From NCBI GenBank assembly GCA_020636435.1, contig JACJXX010000002.1, forward strand, positions 2,294,001 to 2,358,000: 64,000 nucleotides of DNA, read 5' to 3'. Shown here one piece after another: positions 24,748-33,593 of this stretch. The notes under the pieces were generated by a model. That model did not search any database. It had not been told where the DNA came from and saw only the letters and a program-made list of their open reading frames with translations. Position numbers and translations under genes: made by a program. The first letter of the stretch is position 1. Each line of letters begins with the position of its first letter. This DNA comes from Lewinellaceae bacterium (GTDB lineage Bacteria; Bacteroidota; Bacteroidia; Chitinophagales; Saprospiraceae).

Positions 24748-27660
24748 TCACCGCTTCACCACCCGCTTCACACCCCGAAATGCCTCATGCTCCACCGTCA
24801 CGACATACAAACCGTCTGGGAGTCCCGTCAGTTCAACCGGTAACGACAGGTGTTCTGTGCGCTTATCTGCCTGCTGTTGCAAGACTATCTGCCCCAGGGT
24901 ATTGCGCACTTCCACTGACAAATCACCTCTTACCTCATTATCCATCTCCAGCTGAAGTGCCCCGGTGGTAGGGTTGGGAAAGGCTTTCATCGTGGCGCTG
25001 ATGTCTTCCGGCTCGGAAGTGCCCGTCAGGTCCAGCAGGAAGGGCTGCGACAGGGCGGCGCAGCCGTCGGGGCCGAACACCTCGACGATGTAGTTGCCGG
25101 AACTCTGCGGGACAATCGTTTGCTGAGTGGCGCCGTTTATCGGCGCTCCGTTGAGGCACCACTGGTAGCCGTTGGCCGCGCTCGATACCAGTTGCCCGCC
25201 CTGGAAGCTAACCGTAGGCGTAGGCGGACTGATGATGCTCACCACAAATTGTTCCTCGCTTTCACACCCCAGGTTGTTGCGGCCGAGTACGGTAAATTCC
25301 CAGTCTTCGTAAAGGGTAACCGTCAAGACTGGCCCTTCGAACACCAGGGTGCCGCTGCGCTGATCGTACCACTCGTAAGCGCTGGCACCGCTGGCCGTAA
25401 GGGTGAAAGGCTGGCCGCCGCAGGGCGAGCCCTGAGTGATGGATACATTTATGTTTGGCAACGGTACCACTTCGATGAAGTTGGGCGCGGTAATGCCATT
25501 GCTGCCAAAGGCATTGCCGCTGGTCAGGCTGACGTCGTAAAAGCCTGGGTTGTTGTACTGTACGAAGGGGTGCTGGGCATTGCTGCTGGAGGGTGCCCCC
25601 CCTTCGAACTGCCAGAGCCATCCATTGGGGAAGTTGCTCGAATAATCCTGAAACTGCACCAGCTCGCCGGCGCAGACCCGGGTACGGCCCACGCCAAAGT
25701 CCACCTCGGGTACGCCGGAAGTGTAGTCGAGCCCGTCGATGAAGGAAATCTCGTCCAGGTACAGGTTGTTGCCCCAGCCGGAGAGGTTGGCCAGCACGAG
25801 GTGCACGCTGGGCTGCCCGGCCAGGGGCGCCAGGGATATCTGGTTCCAGTCCCACTGATTGCCGTTGGGTTGAAAGGGAGACTGGGTGACAGGGGCGGTG
25901 GCCAACTCCGCGCCGCCTTTATACCACAGCGGGTTGAAGGTGGCGCCGCAATCTACCGAATAAAACAGCACCAGGGTGTCGGAATACTGGCCGCCGTAGG
26001 GGGCATAAGCGTGTATAAAATAAAGGTAGGGGTTGCTCAGGCCGCTGAAGTCCAGCGCCGGGCTGATGAGGGCGTCGACCGTGCCGGAGGGGTCGTCCTG
26101 CGTGCTGTAGTTGTCGAAAACCAAGCTGTGGCTGCCGCTGCCGAAAGCGCTGACGTTGGCAACTTGAAACCCCCGGTCGGCGTCGGGGTTGTAGAGCACC
26201 CAGTTTTCCAGCGCCGCCCCCAGGTCTTCCAGGTCTTCGGTGAACGGCCCGGTAAGGGTAGAGGAAACAATGGTAATGAGGTTGTCGGCCACCACTTCAT
26301 CAGTGCCGGAGCCGTTGGAAACAGTAAGGGCGACGGAGTACAAGCCGGGCGTGTTGAAGGTGATAGTTTGCTGCTGGCCGCTGAAGGTAGCCAGCGAGTT
26401 GCCCTGCTCGTCGAAAAACTCCCACTGCCAGGAGGTGGGGTTGTTGGAAGCCTGGCCGGTGAAGGTGATGGATTCGCCGGAGCAGGCGCCGCGGCGGCTC
26501 ACGTCAAAAGATGCCACGGGGGCGCCGGCAGGCGATCCGCCCAGGTGGACGGTGGAACTTTTGAGCTCCTTCCGCCGGGGGCTAACGTCCATCACCGTGC
26601 GGATGCGCGCCTTTTGGTTGTTGGTGAAAATGCTCATGCAGGCGTCTTCGGTATAGTCCATATAGTTTTCGATCATGTCCCGGTCGCCGCCGGCGCAGCT
26701 GTTGACCTCAATGCAGCTGTAGTTGGGTTGCCCTGCCGGAGGCGTATCTGCGCAGAAGTCATCCACCGAGCAGCCGCCGTCGCCCCAGATGTGGCGCAGG
26801 CCCAGCCAGTGGCCGATCTCGTGGGTGGCGGTCCGGCCCCGGTCGTAGGGCGGCGCCACATTGCCCACTCGCCCGAACGACTGCCAGCGGATCACCACGC
26901 CGTCTGTCCGCGCCGGGCCCATGTTCTGCTCCAGGCCGGGCAGGGTAGACAGGCTTGGGAACTGGGCGTAGCCCAGCAGGTCGGCGGTAGACCCGCCGAA
27001 CTGCACCGTCCAGATGTTGCAGTAGCGGTTGGGATCCCAGAAAGTATTGGGCTTGAGGTTGGCCTCTATGGCCGAATCCTCCCAGGCGGCCCGCCCGCCG
27101 TTGATGCGGTCGATGCCCGGCTCGGGCAACGGGTTGCCGTCCGGGTCGACCAGGGCAAGGGCAAACTGGATTTCTACATCAGCTCCCGCCGGGTGGTTGT
27201 TGAAACCGGCGCCGTTGCGGCGGTAGTCTTCATTAAGTGCATCGATTTGAGATTGTACCTGGGCCCGGCTGATATTGGGCCCTGATCCCACCGCCTGCCC
27301 ATTGTGCACCACGTGCACGATGACGGGAATGGTGATGACCTCCTGCGGGCTGCGGACATCGTGCTCCTGCTCGTAGCCGCGAATGGCGCGTTGCAAGCCA
27401 TTTTCAAACTCCTCCAGCGTGCCCATTTCCGGATAGCGGGCCCGCAGGGCAGCGTCGGCCTCCATCGTCCCGCAGGTGCGCTGCCGGATAATTGGCGTGT
27501 AAAAACCAGCAGTGGAGGGAGCCTGGATTTGTTTTTCCTGCAATTGGTGGTAGTGGGGGCGTTTTTTGAGCCTCCCTTCGAATTGGGAAAGATTCTGGGC
27601 CGGGCATAAACCGGCCATCAGCATAGCCAGAAGAACTGCAATAAGGGTTGACGTTTTCAT
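24748..27660 (-). CDS. Secreted M43-type metalloprotease with PKD domains and T9SS tail
   Basis: 970 residues from MKTSTLIAV. After the signal peptide comes a propeptide region (to about 110). The catalytic domain follows with the zinc motif HEIGHWLGLRHIWGDGG and, later, MIENYMDYTEDACMSIFTNNQ, the met-turn region of pappalysin-type (M43) proteases. Then come a PKD domain (SFDVSRRGACSGESITFTGQAS), a MAM-like or jelly-roll region (DFSGLSNPYLYFIHAY), a second PKD, Ig-like repeats, and a T9SS domain (KAFPNPTTGALQLEM to GVKRVVKR). It is a secreted or surface-anchored protease. An in-frame ATG at 27690 is possible, but the signal peptide starts at 27660. Confidence 0.93.
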   Translation of the reverse strand: MKTSTLIAVLLAMLMAGLCPAQNLSQFEGRLKKRPHYHQLQEKQIQAPSTAGFYTPIIRQRTCGTMEADAALRARYPEMGTLEEFENGLQRAIRGYEQEHDVRSPQEVITIPVIVHVVHNGQAVGSGPNISRAQVQSQIDALNEDYRRNGAGFNNHPAGADVEIQFALALVDPDGNPLPEPGIDRINGGRAAWEDSAIEANLKPNTFWDPNRYCNIWTVQFGGSTADLLGYAQFPSLSTLPGLEQNMGPARTDGVVIRWQSFGRVGNVAPPYDRGRTATHEIGHWLGLRHIWGDGGCSVDDFCADTPPAGQPNYSCIEVNSCAGGDRDMIENYMDYTEDACMSIFTNNQKARIRTVMDVSPRRKELKSSTVHLGGSPAGAPVASFDVSRRGACSGESITFTGQASNNPTSWQWEFFDEQGNSLATFSGQQQTITFNTPGLYSVALTVSNGSGTDEVVADNLITIVSSTLTGPFTEDLEDLGAALENWVLYNPDADRGFQVANVSAFGSGSHSLVFDNYSTQDDPSGTVDALISPALDFSGLSNPYLYFIHAYAPYGGQYSDTLVLFYSVDCGATFNPLWYKGGAELATAPVTQSPFQPNGNQWDWNQISLAPLAGQPSVHLVLANLSGWGNNLYLDEISFIDGLDYTSGVPEVDFGVGRTRVCAGELVQFQDYSSNFPNGWLWQFEGGAPSSSNAQHPFVQYNNPGFYDVSLTSGNAFGSNGITAPNFIEVVPLPNINVSITQGSPCGGQPFTLTASGASAYEWYDQRSGTLVFEGPVLTVTLYEDWEFTVLGRNNLGCESEEQFVVSIISPPTPTVSFQGGQLVSSAANGYQWCLNGAPINGATQQTIVPQSSGNYIVEVFGPDGCAALSQPFLLDLTGTSEPEDISATMKAFPNPTTGALQLEMDNEVRGDLSVEVRNTLGQIVLQQQADKRTEHLSLPVELTGLPDGLYVVTVEHEAFRGVKRVVKR

Positions 27661-27728
27661 GATGATGGAAATTTTTGTGGAACTTATCATTTAAGTATTT
27701 GCGTACAGCCTCTTTGCTTCCCACTTAA

Positions 27729-27841
27729 AATCGAAGCAAATTGTCCTCCCCGGGGGGAGGTTAGGAGGGGGATTTAGAAACGAAAACCCTTGAAGATTCC
27801 CCCCTCGAACTCCCCCCAGGGGGAGACAATTTGCTTCGATT
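27729..27841. repeat. Intergenic palindromic repeat of the CCCCnGGGG family, copy 1
   Basis: AATCGAAGCAAATTGTC at 27729-27745 is repeated as its exact complement at 27825-27841. G/C blocks inside (CTCCCCGGGGGGAG, CTCCCCCCAGGGGGAG) can also pair. A similar element is at 62800-62939. No gene is within it. Confidence 0.75.
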
Positions 27842-27887
27842 GAGAGTTGGGAGTACGTTCATTTATGTGTAATTTAAATCTGTCCGA

Positions 27888-28268
27888 CTACTTAGCAATT
27901 TTCAGCAGGTCTTTGCCAGCTTCGAGAATGCGCAACTCAAAAGAAGGACGGGCGGGGTCATCCGGCGTCACAACCAGGATGGCCTTGTTCTTGAGTGCCC
28001 ACTTTGCCGGCGCTTCGCCCGGCACGTCAGCCGCGCCGATAGGGTAGTGCATAAAGCTGCCGTCCCGCCGGATGTCGAAGCCCTCGCGGCCTCTCGATAG
28101 CGGCAACTCATATCCGGCAGGCCGGAACGCCCGGTATTCCGGCTGGTCTTCTTCGTGGGCGTGTACCCAGTGTTGGAAAATGGAGCCTCCAAATGCCTTT
28201 TCGGCTCGTTTGGCGGAACTGCAGGCCGAGGCGAACAGCAGGATAAAAAAGAGAGGATAGCATTTCAT
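27888..28268 (-). CDS. Small lipoprotein of unknown function
   Basis: 126 residues with a lipoprotein signal (MKCYPLFFILLFASAC, lipobox Cys16). The mature part has HWVHAHEEDQPEYRAFRPAGYELPLSRGREGFDIRRDGSFMHYPIGAADVPG and a predicted beta-rich end FELRILEAGKDLLKIAK. It looks like a small lipocalin-type domain, but no family is certain. A minus-strand -7 element TACCTTTG (28314-28321) lies 46 bp upstream. Confidence 0.75.
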   Translation of the reverse strand: MKCYPLFFILLFASACSSAKRAEKAFGGSIFQHWVHAHEEDQPEYRAFRPAGYELPLSRGREGFDIRRDGSFMHYPIGAADVPGEAPAKWALKNKAILVVTPDDPARPSFELRILEAGKDLLKIAK

Positions 28269-28767
28269 GTTGGTTCAGTTTTACAGTATAAAAAAGGGCC
28301 AAAATTGATAGGGCAAAGGTAGGCTAAAGGCCGGCTCGGCGTTTTAAATTTTGTAGCAAAAGTTTATAAGATTGGCGCGTATCGTGATATCTGATGGAAA
28401 CCATACGCCTGCTGGAAGAAAATGTTGTCCGCAGAAGGGCCTGGCCGGGGTGCCGGGAAAATCCGCTGCTGAAATCAGTCTTCTTTCCACACTATAGGCC
28501 AGCCAAAAAAAATTAGGTAATTATCATAAATGCCCGTATCTTTAACCCAGCATTAGGAACTCCGAAAAGCTGAACAATTATTTGGTTGACTCGCAGATTT
28601 CATTTCTCCTCGCCTCACCGCTAGCAGATTTAGAATTCTCCCGCTCACCTCAATATTTGTCCATCATCAAGCTTTGGCACTGAAGCATTCATCTGAGAAT
28701 GCCCAGGCGATTAACGCTGCCTGGCTCGATGCGGAGTTCTGATTTATTACTTTTTAATTTTTTTCAA
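28269..28767. other. Long leader/intergenic region before the RRM gene
   Basis: About 500 bp without a gene. It contains the minus-strand promoter of the lipoprotein at its left end and TATCTTTA (28537-28544), a near match to the -7 consensus, on the plus strand. A small hairpin CCAGGC / GCCTGG lies at 28703-28724. If TATCTTTA is the promoter, the RRM mRNA has a leader of over 200 nt, a feature of cold-regulated RNA-binding proteins. Confidence 0.4.
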
Positions 28768-29160
28768 ATGAACATTTTTGTTGCAAAACTCAACTTTGAC
28801 ACTCAAAGTGAGGACCTTAGAGAAGCTTTCGAAGCATTCGGCGAAGTTAGCTCCGCCAAAGTAATTGATGACAAGTACACTGGCAAGTCCCGTGGCTTCG
28901 GTTTTGTGGAGATGGACAACGACGATGAGGCACTGGAAGCCATCAAAGAACTGAACGACTCCGTACTGGATGGCAAAACCATCGTTGTCAAAAAAGCGGA
29001 ACCTCGTGGTGAACGCGGCGGCGGCAACCGTGGCGGTGGCAACCGCGGCGGCGGCGGCGGCGGCGGATACAACCGCGGCGGCGGCGGCGGCGGCGGATAC
29101 AACCGCGGCGGCGGCGGCGGCGGTGGTTATGACCGCAATGACCGCAATGACCGCTGGTAA
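28768..29160 (+). CDS. Glycine-rich RRM RNA-binding protein
   Basis: The 130-residue protein has one RNA recognition motif: RNP2 IFVAKLNF at the start and RNP1 SRGFGFVEM at about 41-49. A C-terminal tail of Gly-rich repeats (RGGGNRGGG and three GGGGGGY units) ends DRNDRW. It binds RNA and is probably an RNA chaperone. An in-frame ATG at 28699 lies in the leader hairpin; the RRM starts right at Met 28768, so that start was chosen. A strong terminator follows. Confidence 0.93.
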   Translation: MNIFVAKLNFDTQSEDLREAFEAFGEVSSAKVIDDKYTGKSRGFGFVEMDNDDEALEAIKELNDSVLDGKTIVVKKAEPRGERGGGNRGGGNRGGGGGGGYNRGGGGGGGYNRGGGGGGGYDRNDRNDRW

Positions 29161-29196
29161 GACTAATGGCAGGCAACTGCCTATACAGTTTATCTG

Positions 29197-29238
29197 AAAA
29201 AATGAGTCATTCCGGGGCGCCGGGATGGCTCATTTTTT
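29197..29238 (+). terminator. Intrinsic terminator of the RRM gene
   Basis: A 10-bp perfect outer stem (AAAAAATGAG / CTCATTTTTT), extended inside by further pairs (TCATTCC with GGGATGG), ends in a T run. Confidence 0.88.
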
Positions 29239-29295
29239 ATTAAAATTGTCGGAAGTTTTTGTGACAAATTCTTCAAGGTCGCGTTAAAATACTCT

Positions 29296-31701
29296 ATGCG
29301 AGAGAGAATCAGATCATTCCTGGAACCGGCCCTCCAACGCTGGCGATCCTTTGCCCAAAACTGGCCGCGGCTTTCCAGAGTGGTGAAGTGGGGAGGCATC
29401 GCCGGCTGTGCGGGGTTGGCAACCCTGCTCCTGGCGTGGGCCGCCGTTTTGTTGACGGTCCCGACGGTGCGGGAACTGCGGCAGGTACAGGCTCAGATCG
29501 CTTCCGATATCTATACTTCCGACAGCCTGCTCCTGGGGCGATATTACAACGAATACCGCACCGTGGTGCCCGTCGAAGAGATTCCCCAGCACGTCCTGGA
29601 TGCGCTGGTGGCTACGGAGGACGAGCGTTTTTTTCAGCACCAGGGCATCGACTACCGCAGTTGGGCGCGGGTGTTGGTCAAGACCATCCTGCAAGGCGAT
29701 GAAGGCAGCGGCGGCGGCAGCACCATCAGCCAGCAGTTGGCCAAAAACCTGTTCCCCCGGCGCGATTACCTGGTTTTTCCCCTCGTGGTCAACAAGGTGC
29801 GGGAGATTGCCATCGCCCGCCGGCTGGAACGCGCCTATTCCAAACAGGAACTGCTGGGGCTGTACCTCAACACCGTCCCATTCCCGGAAAACGTCTTTGG
29901 CATCGACGTAGCGGCACGGCGCTTTTTCAATAAGCCTCCGGTAGAGCTGCTCGTCGAGGAGGGGGCTGCTTTAGTGGGCGCCCTTCGGGCGACGACCTAT
30001 TACAACCCCGCCCGTTATCCGGAACGTGCCCGGGAGCGCCGCAACGTGGTGCTCGGCCAGATGGTCCGCAACGGCTATATCGAACCGGCAGCCGGCGATA
30101 GCATCCAAGCCCTGCCTCTTGCCTTGAATTACAACCCCGTTGTCCGCAACGAAGACATCGCGCCCTACTTCCTGGCGCACGTTCGCAAAGAACTGGAGAA
30201 ACTATTGGCCGACATCCGAAAACCGAACGGAGAACCTTATAACTTGTATACCGACGGGCTGAAAGTCTATACCAGCCTCAACAGCGAAATGCAGCGCATC
30301 GCCGAGGCGGCGGTGGCCGAACACCTCACCGAGATGCAAGGCCGCTTCGACGAGCACTGGCAGGGCCGCACCGCCCCATGGATGGATGTCCGCACGGTAG
30401 AACGCGCCATGAAGCAGTCGCGCCGCTACCGGCTTTTGTCCGAAAAGGGCCTTACTGAGGAGCAAATCCGCCAGGCCTTCGAGCAGCCGGATTCTATGAC
30501 TGTCTTTTCCTGGAGCGGCCCCAGGAAGGTCTGGATGACCCCTCTGGACAGCCTCCGCCACCAGCTGGGCCTGCTGCAGGTAGGCTTCATCGCGCTGGAG
30601 CCTTATACCGGCTACGTGCGGGCCTGGGTGGGTGGCATCGACTTTGGCTTTTTCCAGTACGACCATGTGACGGCACACCGGCAGGCAGGCTCCGTCTTCA
30701 AGCCGGTGGTTTACACCCAGGCGCTGCGCTCAGGCGTTGAGCCTTGTGAACAGATTCCCAACGAGCTGGTTGTTTATCACGAATACGCCGCAGGCGACTG
30801 GGCGGTCAAAGACTGGCGCCGCGATGACCCCGAGCCCCACTTCACTCCTGAGGGCAAGGACGAGGACGACTGGATTCCGCAAAATGCCGATGGCATCTAC
30901 GGAGGCTCCTACAGCCTGGAAGGGGCGCTGGTCAATTCGGTCAACACCGTATCGGTAAAGCTCGTCATGCAGATGGGCGTGGCGCCCGTGATGGAGCTGG
31001 CACGGGAGATGGGCGTTACCAGTGAAATTCCGGCAGAACCCTCCATTGCCCTGGGAACAGCGGAAGTCTCCCTGTACGATATGTCTTCGGTTTTTGCCAC
31101 CTTGGCCAGCCAGGGCCGGCAGGTGCGCCCCCAGGTGATCCACAGAATAGAAACCCACGACGGGCAGGTGCTGGCTGAACTTGGGAGCACCCCGCCCCGG
31201 CAGGTGGTCGATTCTACCCGGGCCGCCATGATGACTCGTATGCTGGAGTCAGTGGCTACCGTCGGCACAGCCAGCCGCCTGCGCTGGCGATATGGCCTGT
31301 ACAACGTGCCGCTGGCCGGCAAGACCGGCACTTCTCAGAACCATGCCGACGGCTGGTTCATTGGTTATACGCCCAAATTGGTGGTTGGCGCCTGGGTCGG
31401 CGGCGACTCCCCCCTGGTGCGCTTCCGCAATTTTGAATACGGGCAGGGCGCCGCTACCGCCCTGCCCGTCTGCGCCCTGTTCCTGCGGCAGGCGCTCAAA
31501 GAACCTGGTTTGGAGAAATGGCAGGGCGGGGAGTTCCACAAACTCCCCCCGGAAGAGCTTCGCCGGCTGAGTTGCCCGCTGCGGATCAAATCGCCCGAAG
31601 AGCTGCTCCGCGATTCCCTGATGGCGGATTCCTTGTTCCGCGATTCCCTGCTGCTGGCCGACTCGCTGCTGCTGGATACGCCGGCGTTGGAGCCGGAATA
31701 G
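29296..31701 (+). CDS. Class A penicillin-binding protein (glycosyltransferase-transpeptidase)
   Basis: The 801-residue peptidoglycan synthase has a cytoplasmic N-terminus and one membrane helix (about 33-56). The GT51 domain carries ATEDERFFQHQGID and GGGSTISQQLAKNLF with the catalytic Glu. The transpeptidase domain carries GSVFKP (Ser-x-x-Lys), NSVNTV (Ser-x-Asn) and GKTGTS (KTG box). The C-terminus has repeated DSLxxDSL units, an unusual Leu/Ser/Asp tail. PBP1A-type length is normal. It polymerises glycan strands and cross-links them. Confidence 0.95.
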   Translation: MRERIRSFLEPALQRWRSFAQNWPRLSRVVKWGGIAGCAGLATLLLAWAAVLLTVPTVRELRQVQAQIASDIYTSDSLLLGRYYNEYRTVVPVEEIPQHVLDALVATEDERFFQHQGIDYRSWARVLVKTILQGDEGSGGGSTISQQLAKNLFPRRDYLVFPLVVNKVREIAIARRLERAYSKQELLGLYLNTVPFPENVFGIDVAARRFFNKPPVELLVEEGAALVGALRATTYYNPARYPERARERRNVVLGQMVRNGYIEPAAGDSIQALPLALNYNPVVRNEDIAPYFLAHVRKELEKLLADIRKPNGEPYNLYTDGLKVYTSLNSEMQRIAEAAVAEHLTEMQGRFDEHWQGRTAPWMDVRTVERAMKQSRRYRLLSEKGLTEEQIRQAFEQPDSMTVFSWSGPRKVWMTPLDSLRHQLGLLQVGFIALEPYTGYVRAWVGGIDFGFFQYDHVTAHRQAGSVFKPVVYTQALRSGVEPCEQIPNELVVYHEYAAGDWAVKDWRRDDPEPHFTPEGKDEDDWIPQNADGIYGGSYSLEGALVNSVNTVSVKLVMQMGVAPVMELAREMGVTSEIPAEPSIALGTAEVSLYDMSSVFATLASQGRQVRPQVIHRIETHDGQVLAELGSTPPRQVVDSTRAAMMTRMLESVATVGTASRLRWRYGLYNVPLAGKTGTSQNHADGWFIGYTPKLVVGAWVGGDSPLVRFRNFEYGQGAATALPVCALFLRQALKEPGLEKWQGGEFHKLPPEELRRLSCPLRIKSPEELLRDSLMADSLFRDSLLLADSLLLDTPALEPE

Positions 31702-31902
31702 GTTGGGCAAGGAGCCAGGCGCCAGGAAGAATCCCAGAGGCACGCCCTGCCGGCTACGTAAAAGCGGGCCTCCGGCATGATGCGGTAGTTGTTGATGTTC
31801 AGCCCGGCGTTGCCATCGCTGTTTTCTCCTCTGATGCCGATGGGCAGAAAGCGGCCGGGAGCCTGAATCGATAAGAAGTTATTCAGCGCTTTACACACTC
31901 TT

Positions 31903-33375
31903 CTACCTCTTCCCATTCCCCCACTCCGAAGCGCTCACATCGGGCGTCCTTAGCAGTTTCTTATTGCCTTCAAAGAGCTTCACGGCCAGCCGGGCGGCGA
32001 TCTCGGCGCCGATGCGGTTGTCCTTTTCCAGCGCCTCGGGCGTGAAGTACTTTTTCACGAAGTGGGTGTCGAATTTGCCGGAGGTGAAAGCGGGGTGGTG
32101 GAAAACAAAATTGCCGAAAGGCAGGGTAGTGGCCACTCCTTCGATCTCGTAGAGCTCGATGGCTTGCAGCATGGTGTGGATGGCGGCGGGCCGCGTTTCG
32201 CCGTAGGTGATGAGCTTGGCGATCATGGGGTCGTAGTAGATGGGAATGGTAAGCCCCTCTTCATATCCATCGTCCAGGCGGATGTTCTTTTTCTGCGGGC
32301 GGCGGTAGACCGATATTTTGCCCACGCTGGGGTGGAAGTTGTCGGTGGGGTCTTCGGCGTAGACCCTCAGTTCCATGGCGTGGCCTTTGATCTCCAGGTC
32401 TTCCTGAGAGAAGCTCAGGCGCTCTCCCCGGGCAATGCGGATTTGCTGTTCCACCAGGTCAACGCCGGTGATCAATTCCGTGACCGGGTGTTCTACCTGA
32501 AGGCGGGTGTTCATTTCCAGGAAGTAGTAGTTGAGGTCTTCATCCACCAGGAATTCTACCGTTCCGGCGCCTTTGTAGTTGCAGGACCGGGCCACGTTGA
32601 CGGCATCCCGGCCCATGCGTTCTCTGACCTCCGGGGTCAGGATGGAAGAAGGGGCCTCTTCGATAACCTTCTGGTGGCGGCGCTGTATGCTGCACTCGCG
32701 TTCAAACAGGTGCACCACCTTGCCGTGGGTGTCGGCCAGCACCTGGATTTCGATGTGGCGCGGAGAGCCGATGTATTTTTCCAGAAAAACCGAGCCGTCG
32801 CCAAAAGCAGACTCCGCTTCGCTGACAGCCCTTTTCATCTGGGATTCGAAGTTGGCCTCGTCTTCCACGATGCGCATGCCTTTCCCACCGCCGCCTGCCG
32901 AGGCTTTGATCAGTATGGGAAAACCTACTTCGCGGGCCACTTCCTTGGCCTTCTCAATATCGGTAATGGCCTCATCCAGGCCAGGCACCATGGGAATGTC
33001 GTATTCTTTAACTGCCGCCTTTGCCGCCAGCTTGCTGCCCATTACCTCGATGGAAAAGGGGCTCGGCCCGATGAAAGCGATCCCGGCATCTTCCACCGCT
33101 CTGGCGAAACTGGCGTTCTCGCTGAGGAACCCATAACCTGGATGGATGCCGTCAACTCCCAATATTTTAGCCGCTTCTATGATCTTGTCTCCCCGCAGGT
33201 AAGACTGGCTGGAGGGGGGCGGGCCGATACAGACGGCCTCGTCCGCATACCTGACGTGTGGGGAAAGCCGGTCGGCTTCAGAGTAAACCGCCACCGTAAG
33301 AATGCCCATTCTGCGGGCAGTGCGCATTACCCTAAGCGCGATCTCTCCCCGGTTGGCAACAAGTATTTTTTGCAT
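31903..33375 (-). CDS. accC: Biotin carboxylase, acetyl/propionyl-CoA carboxylase subunit
   Basis: The 490-residue protein starts KILVANRGEIALRVMRTARRMGI. It has the ATP-grasp glycine loop ASAGGGGKGMRIV, the ERECSIQRRHQKVIEEAPS segment and MNTRLQVEHPVTELITGVDLVEQQIRIA. It carboxylates biotin on a carrier protein with ATP and bicarbonate. The carrier and carboxyltransferase genes are not adjacent, so it could serve acetyl-CoA or propionyl-CoA carboxylase. The C-terminus is about 40 residues longer than the E. coli form. Confidence 0.94.
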   Translation of the reverse strand: MQKILVANRGEIALRVMRTARRMGILTVAVYSEADRLSPHVRYADEAVCIGPPPSSQSYLRGDKIIEAAKILGVDGIHPGYGFLSENASFARAVEDAGIAFIGPSPFSIEVMGSKLAAKAAVKEYDIPMVPGLDEAITDIEKAKEVAREVGFPILIKASAGGGGKGMRIVEDEANFESQMKRAVSEAESAFGDGSVFLEKYIGSPRHIEIQVLADTHGKVVHLFERECSIQRRHQKVIEEAPSSILTPEVRERMGRDAVNVARSCNYKGAGTVEFLVDEDLNYYFLEMNTRLQVEHPVTELITGVDLVEQQIRIARGERLSFSQEDLEIKGHAMELRVYAEDPTDNFHPSVGKISVYRRPQKKNIRLDDGYEEGLTIPIYYDPMIAKLITYGETRPAAIHTMLQAIELYEIEGVATTLPFGNFVFHHPAFTSGKFDTHFVKKYFTPEALEKDNRIGAEIAARLAVKLFEGNKKLLRTPDVSASEWGNGKR

Positions 33376-33559
33376 CGCTTTGTTTTGAATGATAACTTAC
33401 AGGAGGGATTTAGGAGTTGCCTTGTGCCTCAGAGCGCTTCGGCAGGCACTAAAGTAGGGATTTTTTTTTATTCCCGGGCCCGCAGCCGGGCGGCCGGGTA
33501 AAGAAAGTAGATTAAATTTCGGAAACTCCCTTTGCGTCAGTATATTCAGCCCATAGCGC

Positions 33560-33567
33560 TATCTTTG
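33560..33567 (+). promoter_or_regulatory. Bacteroidota -7 promoter element before aacS
   Basis: TATCTTTG matches TAnnTTTG and lies 27 bp before the chosen start at 33594. A TTG at 33532-33534 is a possible, rather distant -33 box. Confidence 0.55.
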
Positions 33568-33593
33568 TTTTGCAATCAACAACAAACGGAACC

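Noticed and set aside
25120..27285. Plus-strand frame of 721 residues
   Set aside because: It lies wholly antisense to the M43 protease, whose zinc motif and domains are clear. High GC keeps the opposite frame open; its composition (Ala/Val/Gly/Arg) is typical of such shadows.
32062..33501. Plus-strand frame of 479 residues
   Set aside because: Antisense to biotin carboxylase; no family motifs.
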